Below, piece after piece: positions 10,213 to 25,200 of a stretch of DNA of 64,000 bases. The stretch is from NCBI GenBank assembly GCA_032622095.1, contig CP136064.1, positions 127,521,605 to 127,585,604 of the forward strand, in the 5' to 3' direction. The position numbers were made by a program, and so were the translations under genes. Numbering within the stretch: position 1 is the first letter of the stretch; each line of letters opens with the position of its first letter. The stretch comes from Siphonodentalium dalli. Its lineage: Eukaryota; Mollusca; Scaphopoda; Gadilida; Siphonodentaliidae. The notes below the pieces were generated by a model that saw nothing but the letters and a program-made list of their open reading frames with translations, was not told where the DNA came from and made no database searches.

Positions 10213-13200
10213 CTGGAAAAACAGAAAGAGAAACTGTTCGATATAATAGGACAGGATAATTTTATTTACAATACACACACATGAATATCAAACATATTAC
10301 ATGTATAAACAATAAACACAGGTATGTTTCATATTGCTCGGGGGTGACATATAGCTCTGCCATATCCCTGGTGGTATAGATATTGCTACTATATGTGTTA
10401 GAAGATGGCGCATATTCATTTCTAGGTGAATATACACACTTCATTGCATGTAGAAATAATATCACGGTTGTGTTAAAGGCACTGTTGTATTGGATGGGTG
10501 CCAACACGGATCAATTGCTCAAAGAAAATAGGTAAGTAAATTCTGGTTTTGAGTGGTTCGATGGGAAAGTCTTTTATTTGGTTAAATATTTTATGTGCCA
10601 TACAAGTCTCCAGAATTGATAATATAAATAAGATTTTAACACTTTTAGACTTGTTGTGAAATTTTATTCACGAGATTCCAACCGTTCTGGGAGTCTTTCT
10701 CAAGTGTTTCTTTACACATGAGAAAGACCCAAGGCCTTGAAGGGTCGGAAGCTTGTGTATAAAATTTCACAACAAGTCTATAATGGAGTTACAATCTTTT
10801 ATTTAGGAAATGTCTTGGGAAATATAGCATACTAGCATGTCAGCCCGCCACTGGCGTGGTTGGTCAGAAACATGACATTTAAAAAAAAAAAAATTTGTTT
10901 AATTCTGCCTTTTTTAATTTTTTGTTTTTCAATGAGTTAATTCTGCCTTTTTAATCAAGAGAAATGATGGTACCCGTCCCTAAAAGAGGTATGATTTACG
11001 GTACATCGGGCGGAAAAACTGACCCGATGAAAATCTCCCCCTTCCTAGGAACGACAGACATAATTAAGAATCACACAACACGCATTTTTTGTTTTAATTG
11101 AATTTTTTGTTTTTCAATGAGTTAATTCTGCCTTTTTAATCAAGAGAAATAATGGTACCCGTCCCTAGGGCGGAAAAACTGACCCGATGAAATTTTCCCC
11201 CGTCCCAAAAAGAGGTATGATTCGATGAAAATCTCCCCCGTTCCTAGGAACGACAGACATAAGAATCACACGACACGCATTTGTTGTTTTCCAATGAGTT
11301 AATTCTGCCTTTTTAATCAAGATAAATGCATTCCGGTTCCGGTGCGTTTTGCATCCGTAGTTTCGTACGCATAGGTGACCGTTTAGCAACGCCGATGGCA
11401 ATAAAGAGCGTTACTCGGTTAACAACGCCAAATTTGGTCAATATAAAGAGCGTAACTGCCTTAACCCCCGCAGTGCCGAGGACGGTGATTTTGATGATTG
11501 TGGAGAATGAGTGCTCAGAGCTTCTCCAAAACGCCACGACGACGATTCCCGTGGGATTTTACCATTAGATGGGAAGTTTGAGCCCAATCGAGCCAGCCGT
11601 TTTCGATTCTATAGAGGACAAATATATATACGGAAGTCTCAAAATATATAGTAGATCAGGAACTCACTGCATGTGGCATGGTAGGGTTCAGTGGTTAATA
11701 TATGTACAGAATGGCAGAGAGATATGGAAGGAATGGGGTTGCAGGGTGTGGCAATTGGTTCAAATTTGAAATCCAAAATGGCTGCTGTTGGCCATGTTTT
11801 TTAATGAATATCGAAAAAAATTGATGTCTCCCTTTTAGGGGTCACCCAAAAGATCCATATGAAGTTTGGTGATGATCGGACAAAGGATGCGGCCTGTAAG
11901 GTGAGCCAAAGGAAATTGTTGATGGATGCATGCACAGACGCATGCACGACGGATGCCAACCCATCGCAATAGCTCAAACATTACAAAGTAAAGTGGAGCT
12001 AAAAATCCCCCAATAAAGTGATCATAGACACATTTTTTACTGAGTTCGCTAATGCAATTCATCATGAAGGTCGTGTATGAATAACAAATTTGAATCGGGA
12101 AACCAGTATGTTCGATCTCAGTTTGGAAATATAAAATGCAAATAAAGTGGTTGCATGCGCGTGGTTTCGGAACCATGCATGCCTGAGAAACGGGAAATTG
12201 ACCTTTTATTACTCAATGGATTTTTTTTGTTCATTAACCCTTTCAGTGCCAAGTCCGACTCTAAGAGCTCTTTCCATCAATGTATCACATTATTATAATC
12301 AATAAATTTGAAAAATGATCAAGGAAATATGGGTTGATACAAAAATCGGACTTGGCACTGAAAGGGTTAAACAAAAGTATACCTTCAAATGACATTATTT
12401 ATTGCGAGTTATGTTTAGATGATACAAGTGCAGAAAACAGAAGACTTCCAATCATTAATATGTAGGTGTTTAGATAATAAGTTCAATAATTGGCCTATCT
12501 GAACATTCCCAAAGTTAACTAGCCGCTATTGCATGAGTATTGAATCGTAAAATAGTTGAATATACTTACGAGGATTCAACTGCAGTACTCAACAACAGCT
12601 GTTTCTTGATGCGCATCATCTGAGCTCGTGACAGCTTCTGTCTCTGCTCTGTCTTAGGAAGCTCGACAGAGGTAATTCCGTCAGAGGGCTCACTCGTCGT
12701 CGTCGACAAGTCTTGTAACAAGTTACTCAAATCTGACGTGGAGAAAGACTTTGATTGTTCATCTGGAGCTAATACTGCAGTCTCATTGCCCGATTCAGAC
12801 ATATTGAAGGAATCATCGTCGTCATGTAAAGAGGTATCACAGCTAGCAATATCGTCCAGAGCTTCGCTGTCTGGACTTAAATGCACGGAACACGAGGAAC
12901 TAAATCCACTAGAACTATGAAAGCTACGTATTGAGTCATTGCTTTGGCATTTAGCTTTCAAAGTACCAGAACGGCCATCCATGGCAGGGTCAACAGTTCC
13001 GTTGTTCCAGGAAAGTCTCTTATATATTGAATTATCCTTGTCTTTAAGACAACTAATTTCCTGTATCGAGTCTGCGGTACGGTACCGTTTCTCAGTTCGT
13101 GAAGACCGCCTCTGGCTCATTTTAGCCTTTGAGGGAACCGCATCAGCATCGATAAGTGGGGAGTCATATGCACCACTATCATCGTTGACATCTGTCCTAG

Positions 13201-16200
13201 ATGGTAATGACGTTGTTGATAGAGCAGGACTGCGGCCATTTCGTAGCTTCTCCAGATTAGGAGAAGAGTTGCTCTCCGTGAGGGCCTTGAACAGATTTTT
13301 CTTCAATGAATCATCGCTTCCTGAAATGGCGTGTTGCGAAATGACCGGAGATTGTGATGCCGATCGTGGAGTGTCACTTGTGGAAGTGTTGACACTTGAA
13401 GTTCTAATTGGAATTATTTCTGTGGTTCCTGAAATATCACAGACGGATTCTTCATCTAACTTCTGGGTTTCTTTTCTGTATGATGTGTAGGTTGCCTGAA
13501 AGAGATTTGGAAATTTACCTTACATCATGCTTACAGAGCTGCATACTAATATGCCAAAGGCACATACCCTGAATCCATGATATAATAACATGAAAGTGTC
13601 AAGACTTGGAGAGTAGATAATGTCATACATTACAGTCAATGGAGTGATAAGGCATACAGAAAGTTGAAATGTTTAAGTAATACCAGAGGTCAACCAGAAG
13701 AGTCAAATGAAGTTTGGGATCAATTGGATGAAAAAAGTTGGCTGTAGGGCATACCAATTATTTAGTGTTGCAAGATTTAAATCCAAGATGGCAGGGCAGG
13801 GCAGCCAAATTTTTCATAAAAAATTGTTCAAATTCAATAGCTTTCATCCACAGGTGATCCTAATCACGTCTGTAAAATTTCAAAACATTCTCCAATAAAT
13901 GTGGGCTGCAGGTTAAGCCAATGAATTTAAAAGCAAAATCCAAGATGGCTGCTGGCATTTCTTTCTAAAAATAATTCATGGCTCCCATCCGGAGGTCATC
14001 TCAAAGATCAATATAAAGTTTTGTGAGGATCGGATGAGGGGCATTGCCGGTATGGTGTGCCAAAGGAAATTGTTGACAGATACAAGCTAAAAATGACAAA
14101 TATCTGTGGCCAAGTCAGCGTTAACCATTTCTTTACTTAATGGATTATCCCATTCGGTTTCAAAAGTATACATTCGAATGGTCTATTATTCATCTGGAGG
14201 GTTGTTCACTCGTCGAAGAGTATTTAGTAAAGAAAGGGCTGCAGACAGGTTAACATTAATGTATCGCAGGAGTTTGGTGTGATATAATAGTACTACAAAA
14301 AATGTAACTTTTGTTTGCACATCACGACATGACAAATTATTGAAATAATGTCAATCAGTCTGAACAACTCAGCTCTTCTACTTTTATATCATTGCCAACA
14401 ACTGCAGTTTGTAGAACAGCAAATATGACATCAATATTCCTTCATTTGAATAGCCCATCAAAATGCACAATCAGACAGGTGAAAACATTTCAAAACTCAT
14501 AACATTGTCATCATGAACATTATCTCCATAATAGGTCTGTTCTGCCAACATGCCTGCAAATAGTGCATCTGTCATTTGCAGAATGAGGTCCCCAGAAGGT
14601 GAATTTAGTGATGATAAACCCACACAGCAGGCTAGCATCATCAATTCACCCTCTGGGGACGACCTCATTCTGTTTAAGCCTCATCTTCTATGAAGTATCT
14701 ATAGTCTTAAATTAACATTGTTTTAGTTACTTTTTCCCTTTTGGGAAGTTTCTATATCCCCTAATTTGCAGAAGAAAAAATGCATAATCGAGGTGACTAA
14801 TGGGTGAACATCACCAACTTCAAACTGGGGAACTTCAATCTGATCATCGATCTCCATTAGCAGTTGAGGCCCAAGCCGAATGAGTTTCCAGAGGGTGAAT
14901 TTGGTGATGCTAGCCCGCTTAGCGGAATAGCATCACTAAATTCACCCTCTGGGAACCTCATTCTGCAAATGACCGACACACTATTTGCAGACTTGTCTGC
15001 TATTAACATAGCTCTATTATTGACCATGTTGACAAATTCTCTATTTTGCTTTGTTTCACAAAGTGTATTAACTAGAAAGGTAGAATATGAAGAAAGTATA
15101 TCACTTCAAATGAACAAATATAACGGGATTGGAGAACAAGTGCTGACAATCAGTAAGTGCTTCTCTTCCTATAATAACACTGCTAATAAAAGTATCTATC
15201 TACAAGACCCATACCTGAGCTTGTCTGATCTTCTCTACCCAACTTCGTATTCCACCCTGATCACCATGAAAAATGAAAGCTGTTGCTGGCACATGATATT
15301 CGTTCAGATATATCATTAAGAAAGACCCTGCAATTAGATACATGTATTTATTAAAGATCCAGAGGTGGAGCTGCGGCAAAAGGTAATGTGTGCTTGAATA
15401 GATCCCACAACCCAAATGTGGTTAAAATCTAATAACGTTTATTGGCGCTAGCATGCATACATCATTCTGTCTTCTGCAGCATTGTCAGATTTGCTTTCCT
15501 ATTATTTGGAATTGATTTAATGATAAATAGTCACATAAATGAAATGAGATTAAAATTTCAAAAATAATTCATCCACAAAAATAGTTTAGTTAAAAAATTG
15601 GAACAATCCAAAAAGCATGAAGGATCATACTGAGTTTAGCTGTTATCTCTTCAAAGATTTACTTATTATTATACTCAAACACCTCTTTTCGACCTGACCT
15701 GCACATGATATTCAGTCTTGGGTGTATTAATTCCACCTCTTTTCGACCTGACCTGCACATGATATTCAGTCTTGGGTGTATTAATTCCACCTCTTTTCGA
15801 CCTGACCTGCACATGATATTCAGTCTTGGGTGTATTAATTCCACCTCTTTTCGACCTGACCTGCACATGATATTCAGTCTTGTGTGTATTAATTCCACCT
15901 CTTTTCGACCTGACCTGCACATGATATTCAGTCTTGGGTGTATTAATTCCACCTCTTTTCGACCTGACCTGCACATGATATTCAGTCTTGAGTGTATTAA
16001 TTCCACCTCTTTTCGACCTGACCTGCACATGATATTCAGTCTTGGGTGTATTAATTCCACCTCTTTTCGACCTGACCTGCACATGATATTCAGTCTTGGG
16101 TGTATTAATTCCACCTCTTTTCGACCTGACCTGCACATGATATTCAGTCTTGTGTGTATTAATTCCACCTCTTTTCGACCTGACCTGCACATGATATTCA

Positions 16201-19200
16201 GTCTTGGGTGTATTAATTCCACCTCTTTTCGACCTGACCTGCAGATGATATTCAGTCTTGGGTGTATTAATTCCACCGATTTCGACCTGACCTGCACATG
16301 ATATTCAGTCTTGGGTGTATTAATTCCACCGATTTCGACCTGACCTGCACATGATATTCAGTCTTGGGTGTATTAATTCCACCTCTTTTCGACCTGACCT
16401 GCACATGATATTCAGTCTTGGGTGTATTAATTCCACCGATTTCGACCTGACCTGCACATGATATTCAGTCTTGGGTGTATTAATTCCACCGATTTTGATT
16501 AAAGATGAGACTACCTCATTAACATGGAGAATTATTAAGTTATTACCATACCTTTATCCTTGAGTTCATGCACGATGAGTCGGTCGACTCTCATTGGAGG
16601 TTTTATTATTTTGTACTTGAATCGTTTGCTTGTTTTGCATATAAGAAACAGATCTGTGAACAGGAAGCAATCCACATCACTCTGAAAGCAATATAAAAGC
16701 AATTGAGATTTTATAGCTAATGCCAACTTAATAAAAATATAATGTGTGTCAAGCACTCCCTCATCACTTAAACAGGGTTTCATAAAAAACTTGTTATTCG
16801 CAAATTTATCAAATATTTCTCCATATGTTCAAAGCTCAAAATATAGAGGAATAAAATGATGTCCAAGATGGCCACCATTTTTCAGAATGGGCATAATGCC
16901 CATTTCATCTCAGTTTTGGGTAGATAATATTGTGTGGAATGTATAAAAATATGATATTTTTAAGATGCTACAATATTATGGGATGGTACTGCTTGGACTG
17001 ACGGGGTGTGGGGTAAACAGGGAATTACTTTACACCGCGACATCAGATGAAACTCTTTACATTTCGTAATAAAGAACTTTGACAAAACAGACATCGCTAG
17101 GACTAGGTGAAAATAACAGACAATATGGTTTAATGAGCACCATGCTATTTTAACACAAATTAATTTTGTGAATAATACTTAAAAGACATACCTTCCCTGC
17201 TTGATTGCATTCCTTAAATTTGAGGCCAGAGTTGAAGATGAGAGTTCTGATCTGATCATCAGTACATCCTGGCATAGGAGCAGTCAGATCAAAATTTGAG
17301 TTATACTCTGCAATAATCTGAAAGTGAAAGGAAAATTTGCTAAACCATCCACATTTGTATCTAAATTTAGGAGGGCTAAATATATTTAGAGTTTACATCA
17401 TACTTTTTTTTAAATCTACATGATTCATGCCAACTGGTGTTTGAATATGATTTTATAGCATTTGTGTTAGTTACATTTAATGCAACCAAAATATTGATGA
17501 GAAAGGTATTGTTTGTTTTGCATGATACATGCACTGATGCATATACAGGAGAAAGTGTCGTGTAATATTTACCAGGGTTTTTTCCGCTGTGCGGTAGTAA
17601 AACGGACCCAGTTTTAGTGCCCAAAATATATAAACAGAATGCAAGTCAATATAATAAGTACAGGTCCGGGTTGTGTATTTATTTCTGATCACCGGTCACC
17701 AATGCCACAAACTGCAACAGATCATACATAAGATAGCAGCCATCTGTGTTTTACTGTTGACTATTAAAAATATTTATGAAACAAAGAGTCATTCCTTAAA
17801 ATGAGGGAACGAGGGTTGTCTTCTGTTCATAGATGATAAATTCAGTCAAATGTCTTAATATTAAGTATTAAGGGAAAGTGTTGTGATTTTCATGTTACGG
17901 TGATAATTTAATAGCCAAATACAAACACCCAGCACTATTCTCTGGTGCAAGGAAGTAAGGTTTTTTTTTGGACATGGCTCGAATATAATCAACCACTCTG
18001 GTGTAAGGAAATTTTGGACATGGAATTTAAAAATCTGCATACGATGGGCCAAAACCATGGCCCTATCTTAGATTCCACGGACAATACATTTTAACCCTAG
18101 CGGAAACCCTGCATTTAATAATCTTGAAGCCTGCTATTACCCGGACGCATTCTTCAGATGTGGACTCCACAGCTTCATATGGCTCTATCTTCGTCATCAG
18201 CGTTAACAATTTGTCTCGCTCATGCTGTCTTCTCATCAGGTTGTTGACATTTGCAACAGCTCTATCTACACAACTAATCTGAAAAAATATAGACAAATAA
18301 TGAACACTAGTATCTTTCTCACTACGGCCCTTAACCTCTTAACTTCCTCTGATGGATGACATCATGATATCATGTGCTGAAACGTTGATGCGCTAAGGGA
18401 ATTTTAGAGGAAAAATATCAGGGGATCGAATATCAGGAAAATCATAAATCTTACTTCATGTAAAGCCTGTTGCCATACAGTAATGCCCTAAATAATTGAC
18501 TCCTTAACCACAGAAGAATTATGGGTAATTTTTCAGGATTTAGTCGGAAATATGGCTTGTTGCCATTCATCGGAAAGCTCTCAGTGAGATCTTTCTGATG
18601 AATGGCCAGAAGCCATATTTCCGACTAAATCCTGAAAAATTACCCATAATTCTGCTTTGGTTAAGTAGTCAATTATTTAGGGCATTACTGTATATAAACA
18701 CTCCTAGAACACCATACACGGTTAACCTCTTCACTGCTAATGACGTTGTGATGTCGTGTGCTGGGCATTTGACGTTATGGTCATTTTCCAGTGGGAAAAT
18801 ATAATGGGAATATAATGAAAACCATAAAACTGACTCTATAGAATGGCTATCATCTTCACAATCGTGGAACATCATACAACTTTGAGATACAGTTGTTCTG
18901 ATGTACCAATCTCTGAGTTCCTGTTATGAACCATGGCCGAGTGTTAGTGCGCTGAAGTAGGTCCATACTCAGTACGGACGTATAGCCTACAGCGTGACAT
19001 GTTACGTCTGTACTCAGTTCCCTCTATGAATGATGGCTGTCTGCTGGATCGCTCAAATAGATCCGTACTTAGTACAGCACACAGCATGACATTTTACATA
19101 TGTATTCAGAATGGATGTAAATCACCCAAGAGGTTAACCAGGCCTCAGCTCACAAGGCGACTCGGGCGAGATTGTCGCCTTACTGTCGCTGACTTCGCCC

Positions 19201-22200
19201 TATTGTCGCTCTAAGGCGAAATCGAAGTCGCCTTCAATTTTAGGGGGATTTATTTTATTTTTTTTCTATTTTTTTTCTCGTTTTTTTTCCCGGACATGTC
19301 CGTATATAGATGAATTGTGGCGGCCATCCCAAAAAGACGATGCAGAGACAAAGACCCAAGCGTTTAAAATAAAAAATAAAATATGACCTTTTGCATGTTT
19401 TGTGTTGTTATTCAGTCGCCATTGTTCCCTTTGCGGTAATGAATGTTAATCACGAATGTTTTGACACGCTGAAAACACGATGAGATGTTCGCATCTGTGT
19501 TGTTACTGACCATCGTGAGTGTCACACATAAATGTTTTAATTAACTTAAAAGACCGCCGTCCCGCTTTTCAGATATAAAACAATTACAACATTATCAGAG
19601 TATGTACCAGACGCTTTGGAAGTTCGTTTCGGTAACGCGTCGGACTTTTTGAAGAGACCGCGTCAGACTTTTTGAAGAGACCACTTCCGTAAATAAATGC
19701 TTTAATCGGATTATACCAGTGATGTTGGCATTAATTAAGGAGGCCATTAATTAATAAAAGCTTTTGCAACTCCTTTGTTAGTTAGTCCTTATTGTTTATT
19801 TTAGCGGACGCCCACATTACAGCCGTGACCAAATTAAACTTACAAAGTTACATGCATCATGATTCAGACTGTACAAACGTATCTTCCAAGCTGCAGTCTA
19901 GGAAATAATACTACTTTCATTTAGTTAAAAAATTAACTACTAGTACTACTGTAACTTGATAATTGTCTTGCTTAAATGATAGCTACACAAAACATTTCCA
20001 AAATTTTTAAATGTATAATAACAATTAATTAGGCTAATTTCAGATAAAGTCAATTTTTTTTAGTTTTATTTCTTATTTTATCTTTTTAAAAAATTTATTT
20101 GTCAGATGTTATAAAACAAAGCGATATTTGAAAATTGTCAATTTTTGGTAGTCTCCCCACTTCTCCCTGAAGTCTCCCTAAATTTCCTGAAGTCTCCCTA
20201 AATTTCCTGGAGGGAGACTTCAAGTCTCCCTGTTCTGGACCCATAGGCTGAGGCCAACGACCACTAATATGTGGACCATAACAAAGGATATCATGATATG
20301 ACATGTCATGCTTCAGTTATTATCCTAAACATTCACAAAAACAATTTTAAATGTCGATCAAGGACCATAATTCTGGTAGCTAGCCGCGAAAGAAACCTGC
20401 AATATGTGGATGTCCTTTTCCCAATGCTACCTGTCACTATACCAAAGGACACTACTAGTATAACCCGACAAGCGATCCTTCAGTTAATGCAAAACTTTCA
20501 CATTAAAAGTCAAACGCGGATCATAACTCTGGTAGACAATGCTGGACAAAACTTGTGGTACAGTAATGCTCTAATTAATCGACTCCTTAACCACAGCAGA
20601 ATTATGGGTAACTTTTCAGGATTTAGTCGGAAATATGGCTTGTTGCCATTCATTGGAAAGCTCTCGCCCTTGTAAGTGCATATCATTTCCACGATGACTG
20701 TTGTCGAACCAAAAGAATATCAAACTTAACCTGAGTGTAATTCGTAATTCAAAATGTTTGTACAGACAACAGGACGGACATAGATCATGACTGTATACTC
20801 TGAATCTCAACGGATGTCAGATACATACTGAATTGAACTGCATTGGCTAAGGTTGTGATTCTGTCCCTTTAGGATCTGGGTATCAGTATCTTGGTGTTTG
20901 CGGCAAGCATTAAGACAGAACTTACCATTTCAAGGAGATCACGCCTGTCATGGTCGTTTTCTGTTTTCCGTAGTATTGCTTGTAATAAAAGGGAATATTT
21001 CGTCATCCGCTGCATTGGTTTGACTAGCAGATCTGTAAGTTTGAGCCGTCTACACTTAGTCTGTTTCTCTGCCCACTGAAATTAAAATATGACCATTTTA
21101 TTGTAAAGACATCAATTAAGTTTATTCAGATCTGTAGCAGGTAACCAGTTTCTGAATTGATGTACATGTATAGAACCAAGTAAGTGGTATTTTCTTAGTT
21201 AGTTGACATCCCAGATTAATTCACCATTGAGACCCATTATTTTGATCTCAAAACACCTAAAATATGCTATAGGGCCTAAATATCTTGATGATTAAAAAAC
21301 CTATGTTCACATCAACATGTTGTATGCATGTCCTGTCTCATTGACAAGCTTTTTACCGAGTTTGCAGGCACAATGCAACACATGTTGAACAAATGCTTAA
21401 CCCTTTCAGTGCCAAGTCCGATTTTTGTAACCCATATTTCCTTGATCATTTTTCAAATTTATTGATTATAATAATGTGACACATTGATGGAAAGAGCTCT
21501 AACAAGAGCTTTCCGATGAATGGCAACAAGCCATATTTCCGACTAAATCCTAAAAAATTACCCATAATTCTGCTGTGGTTAAGGAGTTGATTACTTATAA
21601 CATTACTGTACATATATGACAAGCACTCTAGTTTTGATTAATCTCTAGATTAATCTCTAGGGCCTTCTTATTTAAACATACCTCGATGAAAGTCTTGAAT
21701 AACTCATTTTCATTGTTTTGATGCTTCGTGTACTCCAGACAAGCCCGCTGCTCCAGGCAGTATGTGGTGTACGGACTGAAACTTTCCTGAAACTGCATAG
21801 AAAAGAAGGCAATTTTAAGAAAGGCACAACAGCAAATAACATCATTGTTTATTTTATCAAAGCTTTATACTGTCATATTATGGACTTATTTTAACGTATG
21901 AGCTTAACAAATTTGTGATTTACTTAACGATTCAATTACAGCTCTATGTATTAAATTCAGATTTAAGAAAAATCTTAGTTGTCACCTAATTCAGACTTGT
22001 GAATGGTATCCCTTTGAAATTCAACAGCACTTATAGTTCAGGAAAGGAGGACTAGATTTCTATCGTAGTTATAGGACAAGGTGGCAAAACAAATCTGTTG
22101 AATTTCTAACCTGGAGGAACTATGATTTCAGAATGGGAAAATTTATCAACTCAGAGCACCTTAACACTTTCAGTGCAAAGTCCGATTTTTGTATCAACCC

Positions 22201-25200
22201 ATATTTCTCTAAGAGCTCTTTCCATCAATGTATCACATTATTATAATCAATAAATTTGAAAAATGATCAAGGAAATATGGGTTGATACAAAAATCGGACT
22301 TGGCACTGAAAGGGTTAATATAAATGTTAGGTGCAAATTAAAACTTGATTTAATTAATGTATGGTTTAACCCCTTCTTTACTAAATGGAATCTCCAATTC
22401 AGTAAAATAGTGTACATCTATTATTCATCTGGGGGGTGTTCAGGAAATATAAGCTGCTGATAGCCAGGCGAATAGATAATACAAGTGCAGAAGAATTCCT
22501 ATTCATATGGTCATTTGTTGAACTTATTATCTGAACATTTTTTAAGGAAACTACTTGTCAATGAGTATTTAGTAATGAAAGGATGCGTGTACTCACTTTT
22601 CTAAAAACACCTGTCATGTAACTGGGTTTGAGTGGTTTATGGACTCACATTTCTAAATGCACATGTCTTGTAACTGGGTTTGAGTGGTTTATGGACTCAC
22701 ATTTCTAAATGCACCTGTCATGTAACTGGGTTTAAGTGGTTTATGTACTCACTTTTCTAAAAGCACCTGTCATATAACTGGGTTTGAGTGGTTTATGGAC
22801 TCGCATTTCTAAATGCACCTATCATGTAACTGGGTTTGAGTGGTTTATGGACTCACATTTCTAAATGCACCTGTCATGTAACTGGGTTTGAGTGGTTTAT
22901 GGACTCACATTTCTAAATGCACCTGTCATGTAACTGGGTTTGAGTGGTTTATGTACTCACTTTTCTAAATGCATCTGTCATGTAACTGGGTTTGAGTGGT
23001 TTATGAGATTCCCTCGATGACTTGAGAGTGTCGACCAAACCATCAGACCAGAACTGACAATTAACAGCCACCACATCCTCTATGTTACTGAACAGTTTCT
23101 CCGTTTCAATCTGAAATAACAACATAAATCATAAGAGCATGATGACCGAATGTAATGCCATTTTTGTGCCCGGGCTTGTAAGTGATATTGGTTTTTTTTT
23201 ATGTTTTCACAAATGAAGGAATGGGGTTGTTATAGGGAATCCTAAGTTTCCGTGCAGTTATGTTATCAAAGCACCCCTCTAAATGATGAATACAGTAATG
23301 CCCTAAATCATTGACTCCATAATGATAGCAGAATTATGGGTAACTTTTCAGGATTTAGTCGGAAATTTGGCTTGTTGGCATTCATCAGAAAACTCTCACT
23401 GAGAGCTTTGTGATGAATGGCAACAAGCCATATTTCTGACTAAATCCTGAAAAGTTACCCATAATTCTGCTGTCATTAAGGAGTCGAATATTTAGGGCAT
23501 TACTGTAATTGACTATTCAAAGTATATGTTTATAATTGAATGGGAAAATCTATTCAGTGATGAAAGAGTTAACATCCATACAGGTTTTCTTATTAGTGTG
23601 CAAAGAGTATTTTATTTCTGTATGAAAATATAGTAATTTTCTTGTGTACCATTCAGGTATTCAGTATTCACTAATATATTGTTGGTTTCCTCAATTTGAA
23701 TTACAATCAAATTGCTGATGATTGTATTACTATAACGTTTAATTAATATAGTTTGTATATAATAGCATACGATTAATCTTACCTCACAGAGAATGGACTC
23801 CCGTTGAAGGTCATGGAGGACGCGCATGAAGAGCTGCAGAAAACAGAACACTAATGGTTAAGCTTCATAATCTCAAGAGGCCATGTATTAAATTTATTTA
23901 TACCAAATTGCCTATGCTATTGTGTGTATAACACCTATTTTGCAAATTTCATCTTTACACCCCACTGTGGATATAAATTTCTACTTTGGGTGTCAATTTT
24001 CAAATACCATTTAATGGGTTAAATCTTTACACCCATAGTAGAACTACATCATAGTTAGTAAAATAGTTCTTCCATTACATTCATTTAAAATTGTATGTTG
24101 TTATATCAATTAAATACCAGGAGCATTGCCTGTATTTCAATCAAACATAGCTTGCTAGTGTTATATTAATTATAGGAAATGTACAAATGAAAATACCAAG
24201 TGAATGATGGCTTAGAAACTGGTCAACATCATGACATAAAAGTATGCATCCCTATGTGTGACGCAGATTCCTTATAGCATCGTGTTTATGTCTCTCAGTG
24301 AAGATATAAATTAAAAGAAACAGCGGATTAGTTAAATTCGCAGAATAAATACAAAATAAAAATTATGGCATAATACATCTATAGTAGGTGAGAGTAACAA
24401 ATTTCACCACGTTGTAATGTGATTCTCGCCAAAAGTATCTCAGTTAAAACCACAATTCCACTCGTGTTGAATTTTTTTTTTACTCTCGGCTACTATATTT
24501 ACATTCTAGTTTATGAAAAAATTCTTGACATTTAAAAAAAATGCAGATTTCATTTTCACAACATTATCCAAATAATATCATGTCATCAGGTGTCGAAAAA
24601 ACATGGTTAATGACAAAAAAAAATGATATGCAGAATGTCATCAAAACAGTGACAAGAATAGAACAAACTAGAGATTTCTAAGTCGAAACAGGGGGATAAC
24701 TCCACCAAAAAGAATTGGAGGACAGATGTCATAATGCACAGGTTCCCATGGTACTAAATACTAAAAATTACGCATGTTGAGAAAAAGTAAAAAAATTAAA
24801 TAAAAAGGGGGATTAAAATAAAAAAAAGTCAGATTGAGCTAATAATTGAGACGAAACAGTCGACTGAAAAATGTAGGAATACAATCCTGGACAAAGTTGT
24901 GTCCATCAGATGGATGGACAAGCTGATTCCTATATACCCCCATAACTTTGTTACAGATGGTATAAAACCAGAATAGAAGTGGAAGATTGACAGACACAAC
25001 CATCACTATATAAACCACAGGTCTATCTAACTTTGTTACATCTCAAGCAACAATTACTGATAAATAACTGAATAGACAAAAACTATTTCCTAGATAAAAC
25101 TATTTCAATTAAGGGAGCGTCTCAAAAGTCTTTGCGGAATTCCGAAAGTATTTTCCGAAAACAAATGACGTTATGAACACTTTGCGGAAAACTGTTTGCG

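Noticed and set aside
12738-13490. Plus-strand open frames of 60 and 183 codons
   Set aside because: They are antisense to the PLEKHG5 tail exon, which is supported by splice sites and family similarity.
15659-16301. Open frames of 170-212 codons on both strands
   Set aside because: They are produced by the 54-bp minisatellite; all frames are the same short peptide repeated.
20510-20692. Recurring peptide NGNKPYFRLNPEKLPIILLW in many short frames
   Set aside because: It is the translation of the M1 MITE arm, present in every copy and on both strands because the element is a palindrome.
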